A stretch of DNA of 33,929 nucleotides from Shimwellia pseudoproteus (GCF_016415625.1 NZ_WBXP01000041.1:1-33929); one strand, 5' to 3'; positions 24,730-33,041 are shown, counted from the first letter of the stretch. Numbers and translations: made by a program. Notes: generated by a model not told the origin, from the letters alone.

Positions 24730-26198
24730 CCGCGGGCCTTTTCCGGCCCTGCAGTGGCCGGCTGGTTCTCCCGCTCCCGGGTGATTATCTCCAGCGCCTG
24801 CGCCCGGGTTACCGGGCTTGCCGGGGTTAACAACGTCACTATCACCCCACCTGCCAGGCTGCCCAGTACCGACGGGATGCAGGGATTGCCCCACCAGGCG
24901 AGCCATCCGGGGTGCAGCAGGACTGCCGCCGATACCGCCATCCCGCCGATCAGCGCCGTCAGCGCCCCCTGCCAGTTAAAGCGTAACCAGAAGCGCCCGA
25001 GCATTGAGCAGACAAACAGCCCGGACATCAGCATGGCAATCATTTTGGTGATATAGCTAATAATATCGTCGGCTGTGAGGGCAAAAATCAGCGCCATTCC
25101 AATCACACCGGCCAGCATCCAGCGCGAGACGCGAATAGCGTTATCATCCCCGGGCATCCGGCCGGTTATCAGGGTGTAGAGATCGCGCATCATAATAGCC
25201 ACGGCGGCAATGGCATCAGAGCTGGCGGAGGACATAGTGGCGGACAGCCCGGCAATCAGCACCACCAGCCCCACTGCCGCCGGTAAAAAGCGGGTCGCCA
25301 CCAGGAAGGCATAATTACTGTTGGCCAGTTGCGGGTCCATGGTAAAGGCCGCCATGCCGATAATCGCCGGCAACACCGAGAAAAAAAGATATAACACGCC
25401 GGTAAAAATAAACGAGCGCCGCACGGCCCCCACATCCTTCGCGGTGTAAATCCGCTGGCGGTAGGACGGCGTGGCCAGCACCCCAACGCCAATCACCATC
25501 GCCAGAGACAGTGCCGGGACCGCGCCCATTTTATCCACCGCGAACAGGCTCAGGGCCCGGGGGTCCACCGCCTGACGGATCGCCTCCCAGCCGCCGACAT
25601 GCGCCACCGCGAGGATCGCCATCAAAATAAAACCGAAAAACAAGATCAGCGCCTGAACCGTATCCGTCCACACCACGGCGGAATATCCGCCAATAATGAC
25701 ATAGATTGCAAATGCCAGCGCAATAATTATTTTCGCCAGTGCCGGGTCAATACCGGTGGCCCAGGAGAGATATAAGCTGCCGCCGAGAATATGCGCCCCC
25801 AGCCAGCCGACAGAGGCAATAAATATCATGATACCGACTATATTTTTTATTAAATGACTGCCGCCAGTATAATAAGACAGTTCTTCACTCATGGTCATAA
25901 AGCGCAATTTACGCAGCGGGGCAAATAACCAGGCCGCCAGCAGAATACCCATAGCGCCACCGACACCATACAGCATACCGGCCCAGCCGTGGCTGTAGCC
26001 AAACCCCACTGCCCCCATGCTGGAGCCGGTCCCGACCATGGTTGCCACGGTGGTGCCGAGGGTCAAAAACATCGGCAATGAACGCCCGGCCAGCAGAAAG
26101 TCTTCGCCGTTTTTTTGATGGCGCGATACATACCAGCCAAGCCAGATCATGGCTAACGCATAAATAACGAAACCGGTTAAAAAGACATGACTATTCAT
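24726..26198 (-). CDS. Sodium:solute symporter (SSS family)
   Basis: 490 residues with about 13 hydrophobic segments. Family signatures: YVSRHQKNGEDFLLAGRSLP near residues 25-45, the following GTTVATMVGTGSSMGAVGFGY, and later GLSATMSSASSDAIAAVAIMMRDLY (about residue 330-355), which carries the sodium-binding TM8 serines. SSS members take up proline, pantothenate, sugars, acetate and others; sequence alone does not give the substrate. Downstream of a D-aminoacylase and a RidA protein, an N-acyl-D-amino acid or D-amino acid is the natural guess. ATG 26198 has AGGA eight bases upstream. A 9-bp hairpin separates it from ridA. Confidence 0.85.
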   Translation of the reverse strand: MNSHVFLTGFVIYALAMIWLGWYVSRHQKNGEDFLLAGRSLPMFLTLGTTVATMVGTGSSMGAVGFGYSHGWAGMLYGVGGAMGILLAAWLFAPLRKLRFMTMSEELSYYTGGSHLIKNIVGIMIFIASVGWLGAHILGGSLYLSWATGIDPALAKIIIALAFAIYVIIGGYSAVVWTDTVQALILFFGFILMAILAVAHVGGWEAIRQAVDPRALSLFAVDKMGAVPALSLAMVIGVGVLATPSYRQRIYTAKDVGAVRRSFIFTGVLYLFFSVLPAIIGMAAFTMDPQLANSNYAFLVATRFLPAAVGLVVLIAGLSATMSSASSDAIAAVAIMMRDLYTLITGRMPGDDNAIRVSRWMLAGVIGMALIFALTADDIISYITKMIAMLMSGLFVCSMLGRFWLRFNWQGALTALIGGMAVSAAVLLHPGWLAWWGNPCIPSVLGSLAGGVIVTLLTPASPVTRAQALEIITRERENQPATAGPEKARG

Positions 26199-26329
26199 AC
26201 TCACATCCTGATAATTAAGCAAGAGGAACCCGGGCACAGTATTTCTGCGCCATGATTATTTGTCTGTCTGATCCTGTGTAATTAAAACAAAAATGCCGGG
26301 GTATTTATGACATCGGGTAAGATGATTAT

Positions 26330-26355
26330 CTGACGGGAACGATGACTCCCGTCAG
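26330..26355 (-). other. Intercistronic hairpin between the RidA gene and the symporter gene
   Basis: CTGACGGGA (26330-26338) pairs with TCCCGTCAG (26347-26355), a perfect 9-bp stem with an 8-nt loop, six bp after the ridA stop. On the minus strand it lacks a T-tract, so partial termination or mRNA stabilisation is more likely than a full stop. Confidence 0.5.
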
Positions 26356-26361
26356 GGCATA

Positions 26362-26757
26362 TTATTTGATCCTGTTCGCGTTAAAACAGGTCACATCAAC
26401 TTCGACTTTGCAGTCCACCACTAAATCGGCAACGCAGCAAATACGCGCCGGTGGATGCGCGCCAAAAACCTCCCGGAAGACATTATTAAAGGAGGTAAAG
26501 TAACGGGCATCCGTCAGGATGACACTGACATGGACTACATCCGCCAGGCTGTAGCCTGCCTCAGTCATAATATCAATGCAGTTCTGGATAGCCAGCCGGG
26601 ACTGCTCCACAATCCCGCCCTCAACCACTTCGCCGTTTTTCATTGGTGTCTGGCCGGAAACGTATAACCAGCCTCCGGCTTCCACTGCCCGGGAGAACGG
26701 CAAATGCTGCCCGCCGGTGCCGGTGCTGCCTTCACTGCCGTAACGCGTAATACTCAT
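26362..26757 (-). CDS. RidA (YjgF/YER057c/UK114) family protein
   Basis: 131 residues, the normal family length. RidA proteins hydrolyse reactive enamines and imines such as 2-aminoacrylate released by PLP enzymes. Family features seen are PFSRAVEAGGWLYVSGQTP, QNCIDIMTEAGYSLADVVHVSVILTD, FGAHPPARICCVADLVVDCKVEVDVTCF. The arginine in PPAR corresponds to the catalytic R105 of RidA and the KVEVDV glutamate to E120. It lies 23 bp after the D-aminoacylase gene in the same direction, so a role in clearing imines made during D-amino acid breakdown is likely; that is inference from context. Confidence 0.88.
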   Translation of the reverse strand: MSITRYGSEGSTGTGGQHLPFSRAVEAGGWLYVSGQTPMKNGEVVEGGIVEQSRLAIQNCIDIMTEAGYSLADVVHVSVILTDARYFTSFNNVFREVFGAHPPARICCVADLVVDCKVEVDVTCFNANRIK

Positions 26758-26780
26758 CGTTGCTCCTTGTTATTCACTGA

Positions 26781-28226
26781 CTATGACTGTTGAGGCTGGC
26801 GGCGCAGAAAACGCCCCGCCCGGCCCGTTATCTGGTGGTTATCCCGGTAACTCATCACGCCATTTACCATCACCGCGTTGATCCCCTCCGCCGGGCGCTG
26901 TGGATCGGTAAAACTGGCGACATCCCGGACGGTGTCGGGGTTAAACAGCACCAGGTCCGCATAGTAGCCCGTTTTAACCAGGCCCCGCTCAGGCAGCCGG
27001 AAGCGGGCCGCCGAGAGGCCGGTCATTTTATGTACTGCGGTGGTCAGCGGGAACAGTTGCTTATCACGGCTATAATGGCCCAGCACCCGGGGAAACGCCC
27101 CCCACAGGCGGGGATGCGGCATCGGATCATTGGGTAAACCGTCGGACCCCACCATAGTGACCGGGTAGCGCAGCACCCGCTGGACATCCTGCTCGTCCAT
27201 GTTGTAGTAAATGGCCCCGGCGGGCATTAGCCGCCGGGCAGCATCATTCAGGGTGACGCCCCATTTTTCGGCAATCTGTTGCAGGGTCTGGCCCGCTTCC
27301 TCCGGGCAGGGTTGTGACCAGGTGACCACGATATCAAACTCGTCCGTCACCTGTTTCAAATCGAGTGTCGACGAGCTCGCCGAATAGGGGTAACAGTCAC
27401 AACCAATCTCCTGGTGCTGGCGCATTTTGTCAAACAGCGCCAGGGTTTCCGTGGTGCGCCCCCAGTTTTTTGCCCCGGCGCATTTATGGTGGGATACCAC
27501 AACCGGCACTTTGCCGTGGCGGCCAATACGGAACGCCTCGTCAAGGGCATCGAGAATGGGTTCAAACTCCGACCGCAGATGGGTGGTGTAAATACCGCCT
27601 TCCGCCGCCAGCGCTTCCGCCAGGGCCATGACCTCTTCAGTGGTGGCCTGGAACGCGCTGGCATAGGCCAGGCCGGTACTCATTCCCAGCGCCCCCTGGC
27701 GTAATGCCACCCGCAGCTCGTCGCCCATGGCGCGGATCTCTTGCGCCGTGGCGGCGCGGAACAGGTCATCCATCTGGTTATTACGCAGGCTGGTGTGCCC
27801 CACCAGGGTGCCGACATTGACCACCGGGCGGGCCGCTTCAACGGCGCGGGCATAATCCGCCACGGTCGGGTACACAAAGTGCTGCTTCTCCCCCAGCAGG
27901 TTCATCGGGTCCGGCACCTGGTGGCGAATAGTCGCCCCGGCAGCGCTGATGCCGCAGTTACCGACGATAACCGTGGTGATCCCCTGGCTTATCTTCGGCA
28001 AATACTCCGGGATGCGGATAACGTTGGTATCGTCATGGGTATGGACGTCAATAAATCCCGGGGCCAGTACCTGGCCTTCTCCGTCGATAGCCTGTGCCGC
28101 TGGCCGGGTAATGGCGGGGGCAATCTCCGTGATACGATCCCCGGTTACCGCCACATCGGCCCGGTAAGCGGGGCCGCCGCTACCGTCAATCACGGTGACA
28201 TTTTTAAACAACCAGTCGGCTTTCAT
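26781..28226 (-). CDS. D-aminoacylase / N-acyl-D-amino-acid deacylase
   Basis: Amidohydrolase-superfamily enzyme removing the acyl group from N-acyl-D-amino acids. 481 residues, typical for the family. The metal site of this group is visible: HTHDD (H62, H64), the unusual cysteine ligand C91 in GNCGIS, H216 in THLRSE and H246 in SHHKCAG, with catalytic D362 in VGSDGLP. GFIDVHTH marks the superfamily, and LVGHTSLRNNQMD is typical of D-aminoacylases. Acyl and side-chain preference (neutral, glutamate or aspartate) cannot be read from the sequence. ATG 28226 was chosen because GGAG lies eight bases before it. It begins a probable operon with the RidA and symporter genes and is divergent from the DSD1-type gene. 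Confidence 0.9.
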   Translation of the reverse strand: MKADWLFKNVTVIDGSGGPAYRADVAVTGDRITEIAPAITRPAAQAIDGEGQVLAPGFIDVHTHDDTNVIRIPEYLPKISQGITTVIVGNCGISAAGATIRHQVPDPMNLLGEKQHFVYPTVADYARAVEAARPVVNVGTLVGHTSLRNNQMDDLFRAATAQEIRAMGDELRVALRQGALGMSTGLAYASAFQATTEEVMALAEALAAEGGIYTTHLRSEFEPILDALDEAFRIGRHGKVPVVVSHHKCAGAKNWGRTTETLALFDKMRQHQEIGCDCYPYSASSSTLDLKQVTDEFDIVVTWSQPCPEEAGQTLQQIAEKWGVTLNDAARRLMPAGAIYYNMDEQDVQRVLRYPVTMVGSDGLPNDPMPHPRLWGAFPRVLGHYSRDKQLFPLTTAVHKMTGLSAARFRLPERGLVKTGYYADLVLFNPDTVRDVASFTDPQRPAEGINAVMVNGVMSYRDNHQITGRAGRFLRRQPQQS

Positions 28227-28428
28227 CACATTCACTCCGTGCTTTTTCATGGTGCTGATTTAACCATTTACTTACTGGTAAAACAGTGGAAAACTACGCA
28301 AAATCAAGATTGTTTTATGATACTTTTATTCATCAATATCACGCAAACTAAATAATTATCATTATTTTCATTGAATTACATTAGATATCCATTGCCGTTG
28401 TTTATTATCAACATAAAGGATAAGTGTT

Positions 28429-29649
28429 ATGAAATACCGTGAAAGTATCGCTATCCCCCATAAATCAGCCCCGCTGTTTACCCCGGCTAACCTGCTGAAC
28501 GAAGATGTCTGCCTGCCGGCGGCGGTCATTAAACAACAGCCACTGCGCAATAATATTGCCTGGATGCAGCGCTATGCCGACACCCGCGGGGTATCACTCG
28601 CGCCCCACGGTAAAACCACCATGACCCCGTGGATCTTCCGGGCCCAGCAACATGCCGGTGCCTGGGCCATTGGGGTCGGTAGCCCCTGGCAGGCGGCTGC
28701 CGCCATGGCAAGTGGCATCCGGCGGGTACTGATGGCAAATCAACTGGTGGGCAAAGCCGGTATGGCGCTGGTTTCACAGCTCAAAAATCACTACCGGGAG
28801 GTGGACTACCTCTGCTGTGTGGACAGCCTGGAAAATGCCCGCACGCTGTCTGGGTTTTTCGCCCGTCATCATCAGACCCTGGATGTGCTGGTTGAGCTCG
28901 GGGTGAACGGCGGGCGTTGTGGGTGCCGGTCGGTGTCTGCGGCCCGGCAATTAGCCGAGGAGATTGCGGCACTGCCGGGGCTGACATTACGCGGCCTGGA
29001 ATTATATGAAGGCGTGCTGCACGGCGATAACCCACAGGCCCAGATAGAATCCCTGCTGCGGGACGCCGCCGCCCTGGCCTGCGACATGGCCCCGCTGGTG
29101 GACGGCGAATTTGTGCTGACCGGGGCGGGCAGCGTCTGGTATGACGTGGTGTGTAATATCTGGTTATCGGCCCCCAGGCCCGCGAATACCCGTATTGTTA
29201 TCCGTCCCGGGTGCTACATTACCCACGACACCGGCATTTACGAGGAGGCCCAGCAGGCGCTGAAGCACAGAGACGCGGTGGCCTGCGATCTCGCCGGGGA
29301 TCTGGCCTCGGCACTGGAGATCGTAGCCCTGGTGCAGTCAGTACCGGAGCCGGGAATGGCCGTGGTCAATTTTGGTAAGCGCGATTGCGCCTTCGATGCC
29401 GGACTTCCTCAGGCCATCGCCCACTACCGCCACGGGCAGCCCTTAGCGCTGGCCCCCGGGAGTATCACCAGCACCGGTATTATGGATCAGCACTGTATGC
29501 TGCGCCTCGGGCCGGGGAGTGATGTCCGGGTCGGCGATATTCTGGTGTTTGGCACTTCTCACCCCTGCCTGACCTTTGACAAATGGAAAGTCCTGTTACT
29601 GGTTGACGATAACTACCAGGTTATCGAACAACTGGACACCCTATTCTGA
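28429..29649 (+). CDS. DSD1-type PLP enzyme (D-amino acid dehydratase/deaminase or D-threonine aldolase-like)
   Basis: 406 residues. The N-terminal alanine-racemase-type barrel carries the PLP lysine K62 in APHGKTTMTP. The C-terminal D-serine-dehydratase-like domain ends with the zinc-binding H378-x-C380 in GTSHPCLTF. This combination is found in eukaryotic-type D-serine dehydratase (DSD1) and D-threonine aldolase. Products would be an oxo acid plus ammonia via an enamine, or an aldehyde plus glycine. AAAGGA lies eight bases before the ATG. It shares 202 bp of regulatory DNA with the divergent D-aminoacylase, suggesting it processes the free D-amino acid. Exact substrate unknown. Confidence 0.85.
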   Translation: MKYRESIAIPHKSAPLFTPANLLNEDVCLPAAVIKQQPLRNNIAWMQRYADTRGVSLAPHGKTTMTPWIFRAQQHAGAWAIGVGSPWQAAAAMASGIRRVLMANQLVGKAGMALVSQLKNHYREVDYLCCVDSLENARTLSGFFARHHQTLDVLVELGVNGGRCGCRSVSAARQLAEEIAALPGLTLRGLELYEGVLHGDNPQAQIESLLRDAAALACDMAPLVDGEFVLTGAGSVWYDVVCNIWLSAPRPANTRIVIRPGCYITHDTGIYEEAQQALKHRDAVACDLAGDLASALEIVALVQSVPEPGMAVVNFGKRDCAFDAGLPQAIAHYRHGQPLALAPGSITSTGIMDQHCMLRLGPGSDVRVGDILVFGTSHPCLTFDKWKVLLLVDDNYQVIEQLDTLF

Positions 29650-29655
29650 GTGCGC

Positions 29656-30498
29656 TCAGCGGCCGGGGAGACCCTCCTGCGCCAGCGTTGCCATCGCGGC
29701 GAGGAAATCCTCCCGGCTTATCCCATAATGCGGATGATCAAGCCGCAGACCAAAACGGCCACTGAGGGCATCATACAGCGCGTTATTATCCGCCAGCTGT
29801 TGCTGCTGGCTCTCGCAGGCGGTGTGGTGTGTAATCCGCCGGTTTACTGCCCCGGTGCGCTCCCCGTTCGGGTGTTGTAGCGCCAGCAGCAGGTGATGCC
29901 GGAAATGGGAGCCCGGCCAGCAGGCGGTGTAGAAATTGGCTATCTCATCGTCCGTGGAGTACAGCCGGGTAGTGTCGAAGCGATACTGGGCGTGCCACTG
30001 GTTGCCACAGGCGACAAACAGGACAAAATCTGCCCCGGCGCGCCCCAGCCGGTAACGGCCGTGGGGGGTGGTCTGCACCCCGCGTTCATCGAGGCGTAGC
30101 GGTGCGGTCAGGGTGGAGCCACCGAAGCCGACATCGGCAATCCAGCGGGCGCCATTCAGCTCCACAAGGTTCAGCCGGTGAGTGCGGCCCGGCATTTCCA
30201 GCGGCTGGGACACCAGCACCCGGGCGCTCAGCCCGCGCACCTCAAAGCCAATATCCGCCAGCGCCTGTTCAAACAGGCCATTTTGCTCGTAACAATAGCC
30301 ACCGCGCCCGGCGGTCACCAGTTTGGCGTAGATATGCTGCGGATCCACCGAGATCTCGCGCCCCAGCAGCACATCGAGATTTTCGAAGGCAATGGTACAG
30401 CAGTGGTGCAGATGCAGCGCTTTCAGGGTGTCGAGATCTGCTGCCACCTCCCCCTGATAACCAATTCGCGCCAGATACGCGTCACGTGAAAAATACAT
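29656..30498 (-). CDS. nhoA: Arylamine N-acetyltransferase / N-hydroxyarylamine O-acetyltransferase
   Basis: Transfers acetyl groups from acetyl-CoA to arylamines, arylhydrazines or N-hydroxyarylamines in the cytoplasm. 280 residues (E. coli NhoA 281). The catalytic triad is complete: C69 in RGGYCYEQN, H107 in RTHRLNLV and D122 in WIADVGFGG. LHHCCTIAFENLDVL near residue 31-45 is the usual N-terminal signature. It converges on the DSD1-type gene with only 6 bp between stop codons and no terminator between them, so the two transcripts probably overlap. Confidence 0.93.
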   Translation of the reverse strand: MYFSRDAYLARIGYQGEVAADLDTLKALHLHHCCTIAFENLDVLLGREISVDPQHIYAKLVTAGRGGYCYEQNGLFEQALADIGFEVRGLSARVLVSQPLEMPGRTHRLNLVELNGARWIADVGFGGSTLTAPLRLDERGVQTTPHGRYRLGRAGADFVLFVACGNQWHAQYRFDTTRLYSTDDEIANFYTACWPGSHFRHHLLLALQHPNGERTGAVNRRITHHTACESQQQQLADNNALYDALSGRFGLRLDHPHYGISREDFLAAMATLAQEGLPGR

Positions 30499-30598
30499 AG
30501 TCGTTATCCTGCTGGCTTTGTTTAGTTATAGCCTGGTTATTACACCGCAGGGAGGGTGGCGCAACCGGAAAATGCAAACCATGGCCGGAAATTCAGGC

Positions 30599-31171
30599 TC
30601 AGCGCGCCAGGTTTGCCCGCACCACCACATAAATACAGGGAGCATCGCTGCGGTTGATAAACGCACAGTCATTCGGTGGCCCCAGCGCCAGGCAATCTCC
30701 GGCGGCCATCCGGTGCAGGTGCGCCCCTTCGCGGAAGATAAGCGCCCCCTGCTGGACCCAAATCAACTGGCGGGCATCTATGTAGGCAGCGGCCGGCATC
30801 GGCACATCGCTGCCCGGCGGCAAGGTGATTTGCACCAGATCCACCGGCACGTCACTGCGCGGGGAGAGATGACGGCGCAAATAGCCGCTTTGCGGATCTT
30901 GCCACACCGGCTGATCGGCCTGGCGCAATAGCTGGCCTTCGGGCATTTCCGCCCGGGCTATCAGGGTGGACATGCTGATGCCAAACGCCCCGGAAATGCG
31001 CCCCAGCAGGGTTGCCGTGGGGCTACTTTCCGCCCGCTCAATTTTATGGATCATCCCCCGGGACACCCCGGCCTGCCCGGCCAAATCGGCCACTGACCAG
31101 CCTCTGGACTCCCGCTCGATGCGAATTCGGCTCGCGATCCGTTGATTTAATGTGTCGACTATATTATTCAT
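30599..31171 (-). CDS. XRE-family regulator with C-terminal cupin
   Basis: 190 residues. An N-terminal helix-turn-helix (RIRIERESRGWSVADLAGQAG, then SRGMIHKIERAESSPTATLLGRI, about residues 15-62) is followed by a cupin sensor domain (about 105-188; QLIWVQQGALIFREG and LHRMAAGDCLALGPP). The layout matches E. coli YdcN/SutR and PuuR. It is divergent from mnaT with only 35 bp between starts, containing the palindrome CACTATAGTG. There is no ribosome site before its ATG. It probably represses itself and mnaT-ydcZ; the ligand is unknown. Confidence 0.87.
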   Translation of the reverse strand: MNNIVDTLNQRIASRIRIERESRGWSVADLAGQAGVSRGMIHKIERAESSPTATLLGRISGAFGISMSTLIARAEMPEGQLLRQADQPVWQDPQSGYLRRHLSPRSDVPVDLVQITLPPGSDVPMPAAAYIDARQLIWVQQGALIFREGAHLHRMAAGDCLALGPPNDCAFINRSDAPCIYVVVRANLAR

Positions 31172-31176
31172 AGTGT

Positions 31177-31186
31177 CACTATAGTG
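31177..31186. promoter_or_regulatory. Palindromic operator/promoter between the XRE-cupin gene and mnaT
   Basis: CACTATAGTG is a perfect 10-bp palindrome, flanked by GTGT on the left and ACAC one base further on the right. It contains TATAGT on both strands, so it may form part of both divergent -10 elements as well as the operator. Confidence 0.55.
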
Positions 31187-31206
31187 AACACAACCAAGGA
31201 AGCAAC

Positions 31207-31725
31207 ATGAATATTCGCCATGCTGACCGGGCAGACTGCGCGGCCATTGCGGAAATTTACAACCACGCGGTGCGGTTTACTGCCGCCATCTGGAATGACA
31301 ACACCGTGGACAGCGAGAACCGCATCCAGTGGATGACCCAGCGCCAGCAACGCCATTTTCCGGTGCTGGTGGCCGAACAGGATGGCCAGGTTATCGGCTA
31401 TGCCTCCTACGGCGACTGGCGGGCATTTGACGGCTTTCGCCATACGGTGGAGCACTCGGTTTACGTGCACCCGGAGCATCAGGGAAATGGGGTTGGCCAG
31501 CAGCTGATGATTACCCTGATCGATATTGCCCGCCAGCGTGGTATCCACGTCATGGTGGCCGGGATTGAAAGCCAGAACAGCGGCTCGGTCCATTTGCATC
31601 ACAAGCTGGGTTTTACCATCACCGGCCAGATGCCCCAGGTCGGCACCAAGTTTGGCCGCTGGCTGGATCTGACCTTTATGCAGTTACAGCTGGATAACCG
31701 CCGGGACCCGGACGGTAACCCATGA
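31207..31725 (+). CDS. mnaT: L-amino acid N-acyltransferase MnaT (GNAT)
   Basis: Acetylates methionine sulfone, methionine sulfoximine and similar amino acids using acetyl-CoA. 172 residues, equal to E. coli MnaT (YncA). Strong similarity: ADCAAIAEIYNHAV at the N-terminus, AIWNDNTVDSENRI, the acetyl-CoA loop VHPEHQGNGVGQQL (about residues 91-104, with the Q-x-x-G-x-G/A type motif), and VGTKFGRWLDLTFMQLQLD at the C-terminus. AAGGAAGC precedes the ATG. Its stop overlaps the ydcZ start by 4 bp. Control by the divergent XRE-cupin regulator is likely from the shared palindrome. Confidence 0.94.
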   Translation: MNIRHADRADCAAIAEIYNHAVRFTAAIWNDNTVDSENRIQWMTQRQQRHFPVLVAEQDGQVIGYASYGDWRAFDGFRHTVEHSVYVHPEHQGNGVGQQLMITLIDIARQRGIHVMVAGIESQNSGSVHLHHKLGFTITGQMPQVGTKFGRWLDLTFMQLQLDNRRDPDGNP

Positions 31726-32171
31726 ACCACAGCGTGACCCTGCTGTTTCTGATCGCCGCCGGGGTGGGCCTGGTGGTCCAGAATACCATTATGGTCAGGA
31801 TCACCCAGAACAGTTCGACCATCCTGATTGCGATGCTGCTGAACGCCCTGGTAGGGATCCTGCTGTTCACCACCCTGCTGCTGGTGAAACAGGGGGTTGC
31901 CGGGGTACAGGAGCTGGCATCCAGTGTCCACTGGTGGACCTTGATCCCCGGGCTGCTGGGATCATTCTTCGTGTTTGCCAGTATTTCGGGGTATCAGTAT
32001 CTCGGAGCCGCCACCACGATTGCAGTACTGGTGGCCAGCCAACTGGTGGGTGGGCTAGTGATTGATATTGCCCGCCATCCCGGGATCAGCTGGCGGGCCC
32101 TGACAAGCCCGCTGCTGGGGGCTGGGTTACTGGTGCTTGGCGCCTGGCTGGTGGCCAGACGTCAGTTCTGA
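31722..32171 (+). CDS. ydcZ: YdcZ/DUF606 inner-membrane protein (DMT-type)
   Basis: 149 residues (E. coli YdcZ 149), five hydrophobic segments. Family features are GVGLVVQNTIMVRITQNSS in the first half, PGLLGSFFVFASISGYQYLGAATTIAVLVASQLVGGLVID in the second, and GAGLLVLGAWLVARR at the end. DUF606 proteins are short drug/metabolite-type transporters; the substrate is unknown. The 4-bp overlap with mnaT (ATGA) and the conserved pairing in E. coli suggest that it exports or handles the acylated product, which is inference. A 9-bp hairpin separates it from convergent ydcY. Confidence 0.9.
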   Translation: MNHSVTLLFLIAAGVGLVVQNTIMVRITQNSSTILIAMLLNALVGILLFTTLLLVKQGVAGVQELASSVHWWTLIPGLLGSFFVFASISGYQYLGAATTIAVLVASQLVGGLVIDIARHPGISWRALTSPLLGAGLLVLGAWLVARRQF

Positions 32172-32180
32172 GCAGGTAAG

Positions 32181-32201
32181 CCCGGCCAGCAGCTGGCCGG
32201 G
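32181..32201. terminator. Hairpin between convergent ydcZ and ydcY
   Basis: CCCGGCCAG pairs perfectly with CTGGCCGGG around a 3-nt loop. There is no clear T-tract on either strand, so termination efficiency is uncertain. Confidence 0.5.
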
Positions 32202-32207
32202 GCGTTA

Positions 32208-32453
32208 TCAGGAAATCATACCGCCGCGGGTGAGATGTTCCCGGCGATCATCGTGGGGCGCCCGGGCATCTTCCCGTTCAGATTTACCGTGATGGGCAAT
32301 GGCGACCCGCAAACGCTGTTGCTGCTGGTAGCGATCGTCACGGGACAGCGCCGTATCATCACTCAGCGCGACCAGCAATTCATTCATATGGGTAATGACA
32401 TTTTCCTGCAGGGTCGCATCAACCTGCGCCAGCACATCATCAAAATGGGACAT
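32208..32453 (-). CDS. ydcY: YdcY (DUF2526) small cytoplasmic protein
   Basis: 81 residues (E. coli YdcY 77). The similarity is strong: MSHFDDVLAQVDATLQ, VITHMNELLVALSDDTALSRDD, YQQQQRLRVAIAHHG, and a C-terminal LTRGG. The frame is open further upstream, but AGGAGG six bases before ATG 32453 fixes the start. The function is unknown; the protein is charged and mostly helical with no signal peptide. Orientation relative to ydcZ and mnaT is the same as in E. coli. Confidence 0.92.
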   Translation of the reverse strand: MSHFDDVLAQVDATLQENVITHMNELLVALSDDTALSRDDRYQQQQRLRVAIAHHGKSEREDARAPHDDRREHLTRGGMIS

Positions 32454-32565
32454 ATAACCTCCTGGGTGCCATGACCATGCCGCAGAGGCACAGCCAGACA
32501 GATAGTGAATCACGTTAGCGTTCGAAAAATCGCTACCGATGATTGTACCGCCACGCCGCCAGTCT

Positions 32566-32578
32566 GGTTACAGTAACC
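32566..32578. promoter_or_regulatory. GGTTAC-A-GTAACC palindrome
   Basis: A perfect 6-bp-arm palindrome upstream of ydcY and downstream of the orphan gene at 32619. Its half-site matches the GGTTACC cluster near 8774. No regulator can be named. Confidence 0.3.
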
Positions 32579-32618
32579 GCATAAAAAGCAACACTATCAC
32601 CGCGATGTGCGGCTCGCG

Positions 32619-32939
32619 CTATTTTTTGCGCTGCGACGCCAGCCAGTTATCCAGCTCATGTAACAGTTTTGCTAACCGCTCACGCTCGGCGGGCGATGGC
32701 GCATTATCAATGCGCGCCCGTAAGCGGGCGATAAATAATCGGGTCCGCTGGGGATCATCAAGAATATCTTTCCCCCCGCTGGCCCGGGCCTCGGCAACCT
32801 GGGCGTGGGCGCCCGGTTTACAGTGTTTAATGATCGCCATTTTGCTGTCCGTGGTGCTCTCAGTGGTGCTGTCGTTATCGCGGTAACCGGTGTACACCAC
32901 CAGCAAACCGCTACCATTAATAACAAAACGGCGTTTCAT
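32619..32939 (-). CDS. Hypothetical protein with charged C-terminal helix
   Basis: 106 residues; I do not recognise the family. The N-terminus (KRRFVINGSGLLVVYTGYRD) is basic then hydrophobic but too short for a clear signal peptide. A Thr/Ser-rich linker follows (DSTTESTTDS), and then a long charged helical part (RTRLFIARLRARIDNAPSPAERERLAKLLHELDNWL, about residues 65-100). ATG 32939 was preferred over an in-frame TTG six bases upstream; neither has a good ribosome site. A TATAAA-like -10 and a strong CRP-like site lie directly upstream, which supports it being expressed. Confidence 0.6.
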   Translation of the reverse strand: MKRRFVINGSGLLVVYTGYRDNDSTTESTTDSKMAIIKHCKPGAHAQVAEARASGGKDILDDPQRTRLFIARLRARIDNAPSPAERERLAKLLHELDNWLASQRKK

Positions 32940-32961
32940 TTTCAATTCGTTGCATTTATAT

Positions 32962-32977
32962 AGTGATGTAAATCACA
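32962..32977 (-). promoter_or_regulatory. CRP-like site upstream of the orphan gene
   Basis: On the minus strand TGTGATTTACATCACT, close to TGTGA-N6-TCACA with nine of ten conserved bases. The TATATAAA -10-like sequence (about 32960-32953) lies immediately next to it, so CRP bound here would sit on the core promoter. Confidence 0.55.
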
Positions 32978-33041
32978 TTAATAAATCCAGTGTCAGCCAC
33001 CGCCGCCCTGATAACACTGCCACTGGCCGCGGGCCGGCAAT

